Below, piece after piece: positions 13,229 to 19,738 of a DNA stretch of 19,738 nt; within the stretch, counting starts at the first letter, position 1; each line of letters starts with the position of its first letter. Source of the stretch: JBBQSU01 sp038234815 (lineage in GTDB: Bacteria; Planctomycetota; Phycisphaerae; Tepidisphaerales; Tepidisphaeraceae); the NCBI GenBank assembly GCA_038234815.1, contig JBBQSU010000063.1:1-19738 (forward strand), written 5' to 3'. A program made the position numbers and the translations under genes. The notes beneath the pieces were generated by a model. It searched no databases. It had not been told where the DNA came from and was given only the letters and a program-made list of their open reading frames with translations.

Positions 13229-15292
13229 TTATTCCACCTCTTCCTTCGGCTTATAGCTCGCCACGATTTGTTGCTGCACGTGGGGTGGGACCGGTTCGTA
13301 ATGGCTTAGTTCCATGACGAAGCTTCCCTGTCCGCCGGTCACGCTTTTTAGTTGTGACTGATATTGCATGACTTCCGAAAGCGGGGCAGTGGCTTTAATC
13401 TGGGCCATGTTTCCGCTCACCATGTCCGTGCCCTGAATGCGCCCGCGTTTGCCGGCCAGATCGCCGGTGATGGCTCCGACCTTGTCTTCGGGCACGATCA
13501 CTTCCATGTTGACGATGGGTTCGAGCAGCACGGGTTTGGCCTTGAGAAACGCGTCTTTGAACGCGAATTTCCCTGCCGTTCGGAAAGCCACTTCCTTGCT
13601 GTCCACCGGATGATGCTTGCCATCATAAACAGTGACCTTTACGTCCTGCACCGGGAACCCGGCGATAATTCCTACGTCCACCAGATCGCGCACGCCTTTT
13701 TCGACTGCAGGGACGTATTGCCCGGGGATGGTCCCGCCAAAAATTTCGTCGGCAAACTCGAAGCCCGCGCCGCGTTCTTTCGGCTCGACGCGCAGGAACA
13801 CTTCGCCAAACTGGCCGGCGCCACCGGTCTGTTTCTTGTGGCGATGGTGGCCTTCGGCCGAACCCAGAATCGTTTCGCGGTAGGCTATTTTCGGCGGGTG
13901 GGTATCGACGTTCAGCCCGCGGTTCCTGAGTTTTTCAAGAATCAGCCGGAGATGCAGCTCGCCAAGGCCGTTAATGACTAGCTCGTGCGTCTGCCGGTCG
14001 GTGTGCCACTTAAACGTCGGATCCTCCTCGGCGATTTTGGAGAGCATGACCGACAGCTTGCCTTCGTCGCCCCGGGCGTGCGGGGTGAGGGCCAGCCCGT
14101 ACATCGGCGTGGGGAAAGTGATGGGCCGCAGATGTACGGTATCCAGCGCGTGGTCGTCGTGGAGTACGTCATTGGTATGAATTTCCTCGATTTTTGCCAC
14201 GGCACCGATGTCGCCTGCGATGATTTCGGGCACTTCGGCATGGTCCTTGCCCTGAAGGTGAAAGATGTGTCCGAGCTTGATCGGCTTCTTGTTGTAACCG
14301 ATGTACACCTGCGACTGCCCGGTGCATTTGCCCTGGTGAACCCGGAAAACTGTCAACTTGCCCACGAACGGATCGGTGGTGACTTTGAACACGTGTGCCA
14401 GAAGTGCCCGGCCGGCATCGGGGCGATAGGCGAAGGGCACTTCTTCCTGAGAACTGCCCGACTTGTCTCCGCCACGAAAAGAAAGAAAGGGTCGCAGGTT
14501 TCCTTCTTCGGGCGACGGGAAGTGTCGCGCGATGGCGTCGAGCAATTCGGTGATGCCGACGCCGTTCCTGGCATCGGTGAACAAAACGGGAACGACGTGC
14601 GCCTGGTCCATCGCCATTTCAAACGGCGCGTGCATGGCTTCGTAGTTCGGCTCTTCCCCGCCGAGGTATTTTTCCATCAGTTTTTCGTCCATCTCCACGA
14701 TCTGATCAAGAATGGCGGTATGGGCGGATTTGACGTTGCCGAAGTCGCTTTGCCCGGCGTTATTGAGCAGGCATTCGACGACCGACGTGGCTTTGCCCGC
14801 TGGAAGATTGATGGGCAGGCATTCGGAGCCGAAGGCCCCGCGGATTTCGTTCAGCAACTTGGTAAGGTCCAGGTCGGGCAGATCGATCTTGTTGACGATG
14901 ATCGCCCGGGGAAGGTCCATTGCCTTGGCGGCTTCCATCATCCTGCGCGTGACGACCTCAATGCCGGCGGCGGCGTTAATCACCACCACGACGGTCTCGA
15001 CGGCAGGCAGGCAGGCGATGCCCGCGCCGATCAAATCCGGCGATCCCGGCGCGTCAATGATATTGATGCGCTTGCCCTGATGATCCAGGTGCAGGACTGA
15101 AGTGTAAATCGAGTGCTTGTGTTCCTTTTCCTCTTTTTCAAAATCGGAGACGCTGGAACCATCCGTCACGCTGGTCTTTTTGTTGACGGTGCCGCTGGCG
15201 TGCAGCATGGCGTCAACCAAAGTCGTTTTCCCGCTGCCGCCGTGGCCGGCAACCAAGATATTTCGAATTTCCGCAGTGGTATAGGTGGGCAT
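13229..15292 (-). CDS. EF-G-like translational GTPase paralogue
   Basis: A 687-aa protein with all five EF-G domains. The G domain has GHGGSGKTTL (16-25; canonical EF-G has GHIDAGKTT), switch I as EHKHSIYTS where EF-G has ERGITITS, G3 as DAPGSPD (80-86) where EF-G has DTPGHVD, and NKID (134-137). Domain II lies around residues 290-385, domain III has TDRQTHELVINGLGELHL, domain IV has KQTGGAGQFGEV and the tip loop HHPVDSKEVAF, and domain V follows. This matches the EF-G-like (FusA2/EF-G2-type) families found beside canonical EF-G, not the main translocase. The GTPase His of DTPGH is replaced by Ser84. ATG 15292 is chosen: GGAG is 8 nt upstream and the protein then begins like its family; the 28 extra codons upstream are leader. 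No ribosomal-protein genes are near. Its exact role (translocation, recycling or regulation) is not predictable from sequence. Confidence 0.9.
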   Translation of the reverse strand: MPTYTTAEIRNILVAGHGGSGKTTLVDAMLHASGTVNKKTSVTDGSSVSDFEKEEKEHKHSIYTSVLHLDHQGKRINIIDAPGSPDLIGAGIACLPAVETVVVVINAAAGIEVVTRRMMEAAKAMDLPRAIIVNKIDLPDLDLTKLLNEIRGAFGSECLPINLPAGKATSVVECLLNNAGQSDFGNVKSAHTAILDQIVEMDEKLMEKYLGGEEPNYEAMHAPFEMAMDQAHVVPVLFTDARNGVGITELLDAIARHFPSPEEGNLRPFLSFRGGDKSGSSQEEVPFAYRPDAGRALLAHVFKVTTDPFVGKLTVFRVHQGKCTGQSQVYIGYNKKPIKLGHIFHLQGKDHAEVPEIIAGDIGAVAKIEEIHTNDVLHDDHALDTVHLRPITFPTPMYGLALTPHARGDEGKLSVMLSKIAEEDPTFKWHTDRQTHELVINGLGELHLRLILEKLRNRGLNVDTHPPKIAYRETILGSAEGHHRHKKQTGGAGQFGEVFLRVEPKERGAGFEFADEIFGGTIPGQYVPAVEKGVRDLVDVGIIAGFPVQDVKVTVYDGKHHPVDSKEVAFRTAGKFAFKDAFLKAKPVLLEPIVNMEVIVPEDKVGAITGDLAGKRGRIQGTDMVSGNMAQIKATAPLSEVMQYQSQLKSVTGGQGSFVMELSHYEPVPPHVQQQIVASYKPKEEVE

Positions 15293-15374
15293 GGATCGTT
15301 CTCCGCAAAAGAAAATGGACGGAACTTTCGGACAGTGTAAGGAATGCAATGCATTGTGAGAAATATAATTGCGC

Positions 15375-15411
15375 AAAAAAGAACACCCCGCCGGTGCTGA
15401 AAGGGCATTCT
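15375..15411 (-). terminator. Rho-independent terminator of the araBAD operon
   Basis: On the - strand AGAATGCCC (complement of 15403-15411) pairs with GGGTGTTCT (complement of 15380-15388), 9 bp including two G-U pairs, followed by a run of T (complement of 15375-15380). Read on the + strand the two wobbles become C-A mismatches, so the structure acts on leftward transcripts. It lies about 47 nt past the araD stop and about 85 nt ahead of the EF-G-like gene, separating the two units. The EF-G-like gene's promoter is probably between 15293 and 15374, an AT-rich stretch with a TATATT (15362-15367 on the - strand). Confidence 0.75.
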
Positions 15412-15457
15412 TTGTTGGGAGACATCAGTCGGAATGGCCCGAGAAACGGCCGGACGG

Positions 15458-16162
15458 TTACTTCGGCTGCCCGTAATAGGCCTTGACCCCGTGTTTGCGC
15501 AGGTAGTGCTTATCGAGCATGGACTTTTCGAGCAGCGGGGCATCGGGATTGAGCTGGAAGGTATTCAGGGCCATTTGCGCGCTGAATTCAAGCACGATGG
15601 CGTTTTCCACGGCCTTTTCCGGGCTTGGTCCCCAGGCAAACGGGCCATGACCGGCGACCAAAACCCCACAGACCTGCGCCGGGTCGATCTTCCCTTCGGT
15701 GAAGCGGCGGACAATCACTTTGCCGCAGTTAAGCTCGTAGTCGGTCTCGATCTCCGCTGGTGCAAGCGGGCGCGTGACGGGGATGGGACCGTAAAAATTG
15801 TCCGCGTGCGTGGTGCCGAGGCAGGGAATCTCCCTGCGGGCCTGGGCGAAACTGGTGCCGTAAAGCGAGTGCGTGTGAACGACACCGGCACAGGCAGGGA
15901 ATTGGCGGTAAAGCTCGAGATGCGTCGGGGTATCGGATGAAGGCCGGGCCGCACCTTCGACGATGCGGCCGGTGGCGATTTCGAGAACCACGATGTCATT
16001 CGGGGCGAGCCGGTCATACGCCACCCCGCTGGGCTTGATGGCGATGATTCCGCGTGCCCGGTCAGCTCCGCTGGCGTTGCCCCAGGTCAGTATCACCAAG
16101 CCGGCTTTCACCAGGTCCAAATTCGCTTGAAAAACACGCTGCTTCAGTTCGCTGTATGACAT
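15458..16162 (-). CDS. araD: L-ribulose-5-phosphate 4-epimerase
   Basis: AraD epimerises L-ribulose 5-phosphate to D-xylulose 5-phosphate, the last step of L-arabinose catabolism. The 234-aa class II aldolase-type protein has TWGNAS (26-31), KPSG (43-46), SSDTPTH (75-81) and the zinc ligands His96 and His98 in VVHTHS and His172 in AGHGPF. GTTHADNFYG (116-125) and the C-terminal tyrosines of HGVKAYYGQ are also present. All correspond to E. coli AraD. The ATG at 16162 has GGAAAG upstream. It is the last gene of the leftward ara operon, 36 nt after araA. Confidence 0.96.
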   Translation of the reverse strand: MSYSELKQRVFQANLDLVKAGLVILTWGNASGADRARGIIAIKPSGVAYDRLAPNDIVVLEIATGRIVEGAARPSSDTPTHLELYRQFPACAGVVHTHSLYGTSFAQARREIPCLGTTHADNFYGPIPVTRPLAPAEIETDYELNCGKVIVRRFTEGKIDPAQVCGVLVAGHGPFAWGPSPEKAVENAIVLEFSAQMALNTFQLNPDAPLLEKSMLDKHYLRKHGVKAYYGQPK

Positions 16163-16198
16163 ATCGCTTTCCAGGATTGTGGTCGCAAAGAAACCAAT

Positions 16199-17716
16199 TT
16201 AAAGCTGCCCCAGCCCCGGCGTTAGGTGATAGTAGACCTCATTGTTTCGCAAGTTTTGCAGGAGATCGTTCAGCCGCGTATCGGCATCGATGCGAACCAG
16301 TTCGATATTGGCGATGTCCGAAAAATCCTGCAAGTGCTCTGTCGTTACGCTATAGCTGAAGCCCGTGTGATGCGCTCCGCCGGAATAAATCCAACTGGCG
16401 CAGGCGGTTTTGAAGTCGGGTTTGCACTTCCAGACCGCGCGGGCCACGGGGAGTTTGGGCATGGGCTTGGGAGGATCGATCACCTCGACCTCATTAACCA
16501 CCAATCGGAAGCGGTTGCCAAGGTCGATCATTGACGCATTGAGCGCCTGCCCGGCCGGCGCGGTGAAGACCAGCCGCACGGGGTCTTCCTTTCCGCCGAT
16601 ACCGAGCGGATGCACTTCCAAAGAGGGCTTCTTGCCCGCGATCGACTCGCAAATTTCCAGCATATGCGCGCCCAGCACCAGCGGGTTCTTTTCGTCCAGA
16701 TGATAGGTGTAGTCTTCCATGAAACTAGTTCCACCCGGCAGGCCCGATCCCATGACCTTCATCGCCCGAAGCAGGGCGCAGGTTTTCCAGTCGCCTTCGG
16801 CGCCGAAGCCGTAGCCGTCGTTCATCAATCGCTGGCAGGCCAGTCCGGGCAACTGCTTCAGACCGTGCAGGTCTTCAAAGGTGGTGGTGAAACCCTTGAA
16901 AGGCCCCGAAGTAAGAAACGCCCGCAGGCCCAGTTCAAGCCGCGCGCCGTCTCGTAACGATTGATGCCGCGCCTTGCCCTTCTTAAGTTCCGGCGAAACC
17001 GTGTAGCGGCCTTCGTATTCCTTACACAGCAAGTCGATCGCACTATCGGAGATTTCGTTCACGAACCGAACCACGTCCCCCACGCCATAACCGTTGACCG
17101 CGTATCCGAACTTGGCTTCGGCCGAAACCTTGTCGCCTTCGGTGACAGCGACGAAGCGCATGTTGTCGCCGATACGGGCGAACTTGGCGCCCTGCAAATC
17201 GTGCCAGGCCGCTGCGGCGCGGGCCCATACGCCGATGCGATCCTGTACCTGCGCTTCGGACCAGTGTCCGACCACCACTTTGCGGTTCAGGCGCAGGCGT
17301 GTGTGCATGAACCCGGCCTCGCGGTCGCCGTGCGCGGCCTGGTTGAGGTTCATAAAGTCCATGTCGATCGTGCCCCAGGGCAGATCGCGGTTGGTCTGCG
17401 TGTGCAGATGAAGCACCGGCTTGCGAAGGTTCTTCAATCCGCCAATCCACATCTTGGCCGGCGAGAAGGTGTGCATCCACAGTACCACGCCGGCGCAGCG
17501 GGCCGAGGCGGTTGCTTCCAGACACACTGCCCGGATTTCCTCCGGCGTGGTTTGCACGCCTTTGAAAACCACCTTCATCGCAATGCGCTTGCCGTCGTTC
17601 AACCCCTTCACCAGCGTTTGCGAATTTCTCGCAACCTGCATGAGCGTTTCCGGGCCGTAGAGGTGCTGGCTGCCGGTGAGGTGCCAGATTTCAAGGTCAT
17701 TAAATGGATCGGTCAT
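16199..17716 (-). CDS. araA: L-arabinose isomerase
   Basis: AraA converts L-arabinose to L-ribulose. The 505-aa protein matches the family in length and carries the manganese ligands in GFGAEGDWK (Glu307), SFMEDYTYH (Glu334), LGAHMLE (His351) and GGAHHTGFS (His449 or His450). These match E. coli residues 306, 333, 350 and 450. FTSGPF-like and GLKQLPGLACQRLM blocks are also typical. The ATG at 17716 has AAGGAA about 9 nt upstream. Middle gene of araB-araA-araD, with short gaps (30 and 36 nt) that imply one transcript. Confidence 0.97.
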   Translation of the reverse strand: MTDPFNDLEIWHLTGSQHLYGPETLMQVARNSQTLVKGLNDGKRIAMKVVFKGVQTTPEEIRAVCLEATASARCAGVVLWMHTFSPAKMWIGGLKNLRKPVLHLHTQTNRDLPWGTIDMDFMNLNQAAHGDREAGFMHTRLRLNRKVVVGHWSEAQVQDRIGVWARAAAAWHDLQGAKFARIGDNMRFVAVTEGDKVSAEAKFGYAVNGYGVGDVVRFVNEISDSAIDLLCKEYEGRYTVSPELKKGKARHQSLRDGARLELGLRAFLTSGPFKGFTTTFEDLHGLKQLPGLACQRLMNDGYGFGAEGDWKTCALLRAMKVMGSGLPGGTSFMEDYTYHLDEKNPLVLGAHMLEICESIAGKKPSLEVHPLGIGGKEDPVRLVFTAPAGQALNASMIDLGNRFRLVVNEVEVIDPPKPMPKLPVARAVWKCKPDFKTACASWIYSGGAHHTGFSYSVTTEHLQDFSDIANIELVRIDADTRLNDLLQNLRNNEVYYHLTPGLGQL

Positions 17717-17746
17717 AAATTCAGTTCCTTCACTCGTTGCTTTGTA

Positions 17747-19444
17747 TTAGGAATGCGCCCCTCGAACCTCGTCACGCAGCGACAGCAAATCCTTCATCAC
17801 GTTGCTCATGTCCTGTTTGTTTCCCGCGATGCCGAAGGCGTCGTGAAGCTGCTTATACAGCCGGTACAGCGTTTCATACACGCCGGCGCTTGCTTTGTCC
17901 GGTTGATAAACCTTTTCCTGCACGCCGGTCATGGCGTCGATGGCCTGCTGGAAGCCGTCGTAGCCACCGGCCGATCGGCCTGCCACTACCGCGCCGGCAA
18001 TGGCCGACCCCAGCGCGCAGGTTTGCAGCGTGCGTGAGACCGCCAGCGGACGATTCATGATGTCGGCGTAGATCTGCATGGCCAGCGGGTTGCGGGCGGA
18101 AATCCCGCCACAGTTAATCACCCGCTTGACATTCACGCCGTATTCTTCGAATCGCTCCATGATCGCCCGGGCGCCCATCGCGGTCGCCTCGATGAGCGCG
18201 CGGTATATTTCGCCGGGCGACGTGTGCAGCGTCATGCCCAGCATCAGCCCTGTCAGCCGCTGATCCACCAGCACCGTGCGATTGCCGTTGTACCAGTCCA
18301 GTGCCAGCAGACCGCTTTCGCCGGGCTTAAGTTTGCCGGCAGCGGTCGTCAGGGCCTCGTGCGATCCGGCCTCTTTTCCGCCGGGCTGAATTTTACTGAC
18401 GAACCAGTTGAAAATGTCCCCGACCGCCGACTGGCCGGCCTCGAGGCCCAGGTATTTTGGCACGACCGATTCCGGCACGATCCCACAAAGTCCCGGGATG
18501 TCCGTCATCGCACGGTCCATCGGGCTGACCATGATGTCGCAGGTGCTGGTGCCCATGATTTTGACGAGCGTGCCGTCGGCGATGCCGGCCCCGACCGCGC
18601 CCAGGTGCGCATCAAACGCCCCGACCGCAATCGGCAGCCCCCCGGGCAGGCCCAGTTTCTTTGCCCACTCCGGCGAAAGCCCGCCGGCCCGATCCGCGAC
18701 GTTAAAGCACTTGTCGGGCAGGCTCTGGCGAATCCTGGCCAGTTCGGGATGCAGTTTCTGCAGGAAGTCGGCATCCGGGTAGCCGCCCCAGGCCGTGTGA
18801 AACATCGCCTTGTGCCCTGCGGCGCAAATGCCTCGCTTGATCTTGCCCGCCTCGGTGATCCCGGCCAGCTGCGCCGGAATCCAGTCGGCGATTTCAACCC
18901 ATGTATGCGCTTTGGCCAACACTTTTGGCGCTACCCGCACTGCCCGCAGCAGTTTGGCCCAGAACCATTCGGAAGAATATCGGCCCCCACATTTGGCCAG
19001 ATATTCCGGCTTGAACCGGCCGGCCAGTTGCGTGATCTCCGCGGCCTCGGCATGGCCGGTGTGATCCTTCCACAGCCAGGCCATGGCGTCGGGATCATTG
19101 GCCAGGCCCGCGTCGGCGGTGAGTGCGTTGCCATGCCCGTCGATGGGCATGGGTGTTGAGCCGGTCGTGTCCACCCCGATGCCGATCACCCGGCTTGCGG
19201 AAAAGGTCTTGTCCTTGCCGGCCAGCGCCAACGCTTCGGTGACGACCGCCGCGGCACCGTCCAGATAGTCCCCCGGGTGCTGCCGGGCCAGATCAGGCTG
19301 GCGCGCGTCAAGAACGATCCCCGCATCGCCATGCGGATAATTCCAAACGGCAGCGGAAACTTCGCGGCCATCGGCGACATCAACAATAATGGCCCGCACC
19401 GAATTCGTTCCGTAATCCAAGCCGATCGCAAAGCACCGTGTCAT
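17747..19444 (-). CDS. araB: L-ribulokinase (FGGY family)
   Basis: AraB phosphorylates L-ribulose with ATP, giving L-ribulose 5-phosphate. The 565-aa FGGY kinase has GLDYGTNSVR (8-17), DTTGSTPMPID (92-102), LWKDHT (124-129), the catalytic Asp278 in GAFDAHLGAVGAG, the nucleotide-binding GTSTCD (298-303) and the C-terminal INCGGISARNPL motif. The layout and the GTSTC motif are those of AraB, not of xylulokinase or glycerol kinase. The ATG at 19444 has AAGGA 6 nt upstream. First gene of the operon. No arabinose regulator or transporter is within the window; they may lie beyond the right edge. Confidence 0.95.
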   Translation of the reverse strand: MTRCFAIGLDYGTNSVRAIIVDVADGREVSAAVWNYPHGDAGIVLDARQPDLARQHPGDYLDGAAAVVTEALALAGKDKTFSASRVIGIGVDTTGSTPMPIDGHGNALTADAGLANDPDAMAWLWKDHTGHAEAAEITQLAGRFKPEYLAKCGGRYSSEWFWAKLLRAVRVAPKVLAKAHTWVEIADWIPAQLAGITEAGKIKRGICAAGHKAMFHTAWGGYPDADFLQKLHPELARIRQSLPDKCFNVADRAGGLSPEWAKKLGLPGGLPIAVGAFDAHLGAVGAGIADGTLVKIMGTSTCDIMVSPMDRAMTDIPGLCGIVPESVVPKYLGLEAGQSAVGDIFNWFVSKIQPGGKEAGSHEALTTAAGKLKPGESGLLALDWYNGNRTVLVDQRLTGLMLGMTLHTSPGEIYRALIEATAMGARAIMERFEEYGVNVKRVINCGGISARNPLAMQIYADIMNRPLAVSRTLQTCALGSAIAGAVVAGRSAGGYDGFQQAIDAMTGVQEKVYQPDKASAGVYETLYRLYKQLHDAFGIAGNKQDMSNVMKDLLSLRDEVRGAHS

Positions 19445-19692
19445 CGAAAATCCTTAGCGTGAGAAAATAACCTGTTCCAACCAGAGCATATCGAGATAGC
19501 TTACGGCCGGCGCGGAAAAAGGGAATGTCCAACCCTTTGGCGCAGAAGTGAGCCGGTTTTTTGGACCTGCCAGCGGACCGCGCTGGGCTTTACGCGCAGG
19601 CCAACTGTGACGGGGCGTGCCCATTTTTTAGGGAGGTGGTAAACTCGTCGCCGTTACCGGCTTGGGGGCCGGGTTTTTTAAAGGAGTCAGCC
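19445..19692. other. Divergent control region between araB and the rightmost gene
   Basis: 248 nt holding the promoter of the ara operon (leftward) and the leader of the next gene (rightward). No clear AraC or AraR-type operator is visible. On the + strand there are three T6 runs, at 19557-19562, 19624-19629 and 19674-19679, each after GC-rich DNA. The middle one follows a possible long-loop stem TGGGC (19584-19588) with GCCCA (19619-19623). The region may contain terminators or attenuators. Confidence 0.45.
19657..19679 (+). terminator. Terminator or attenuator hairpin directly ahead of a gene
   Basis: CCGGC-TTGGGG-GCCGG (19657-19672) forms a 5-bp GC stem followed by GTTTTTT. It ends 1-2 nt before the AAAGGAG ribosome binding site of the next gene, so a transcript stopped here would not reach that gene. 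It could be an attenuator or the 3' end of a small upstream RNA. The stem is short, so termination strength is uncertain. Confidence 0.5.
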
Positions 19693-19738
19693 ATGGATCG
19701 GCTTTTGATGTTGGATAAGCAGGAATTCGTGACCAGGA
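19693..19738 (+). CDS. 5' end of an unidentified gene, cut by the window edge
   Basis: An ATG at 19693 with an excellent AAGGAG (19681-19686) 6 nt upstream opens a frame reading MDRLLMLDKQEFVTR to the window end. Fifteen residues are too few to name a family. It is divergent from araBAD, so a role in arabinose use or its regulation is possible but unsupported. Confidence 0.6.
   Translation, partial: MDRLLMLDKQEFVTR

Noticed and set aside
15293..15376. 28-residue N-terminal extension of the EF-G-like protein
   Set aside because: The ATG at 15292 has a good Shine-Dalgarno and gives the family start; the upstream part is AT-rich leader.

Overview
This window is probably chromosomal DNA of a planctomycete-type bacterium, most likely of the class Phycisphaerae. 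That placement is an inference from gene content. There is a small anchored protein with the pseudopilin-like N-terminal pattern and terminal FGDGH motif common in planctomycetes. There is also a Kdo transferase with a non-canonical donor motif, a divergent EF-G paralogue, a compact sigma factor without domain 3, and LexA with a TGTTC-N5-GAACA operator. DNA is GC-rich in genes and AT-rich in promoters. I found no rRNA, tRNA, transposase, phage gene or CRISPR array.

Layout. Positions 1-640 are non-coding and packed with GC-rich stem-loops. They form an array of REP-like palindromes with a GGAG foot, in two families that differ by compensatory base pairs. A strong terminator (641-689) ends a leftward sigma-70 family gene (731-1690). 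An AT-rich divergent region separates it from rightward nadD (1956-2555), waaA/kdtA (2667-4001) and a polytopic membrane protein (4074-4841). A zinc-ribbon methyltransferase (4856-6028) and sucD (6113-7012) run leftward. A pseudopilin-like protein (7064-7630), lexA (7963-8577, with its operator at 7902-7931) and an RpiB-family protein (8803-9363) run rightward. An extended hairpin separates RpiB from leftward dxs (9456-11405).

From 11409 to 13228 the DNA is less conventional. It holds a rightward ankyrin-repeat gene made of exact 99-bp units (11805-12485), then a leftward coiled-coil ORF whose C-terminus is six exact 21-bp units (12662-13117) and whose N-terminus looks like a decayed zinc ribbon. 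Next comes a leftward EF-G-like GTPase (13229-15292) with an altered switch II. The right end is a leftward araB-araA-araD operon (19444 to 15458) with a good terminator. A further rightward gene starts at 19693 behind terminator-like leader hairpins and runs off the window.

How the genes fit together. NadD makes NAD, SucD is half of succinyl-CoA synthetase, Dxs starts the MEP isoprenoid pathway and WaaA builds the Kdo part of lipopolysaccharide. AraBAD turns L-arabinose into D-xylulose 5-phosphate, which enters the pentose-phosphate pool where an RpiB enzyme would normally act. LexA implies an SOS response. No single new multi-gene system is evident. The best leads are the covarying REP-like array, the heptad-encoding 21-bp repeat with the ghost zinc ribbon, the EF-G and RpiB paralogues with replaced catalytic residues, and the LexA operator.
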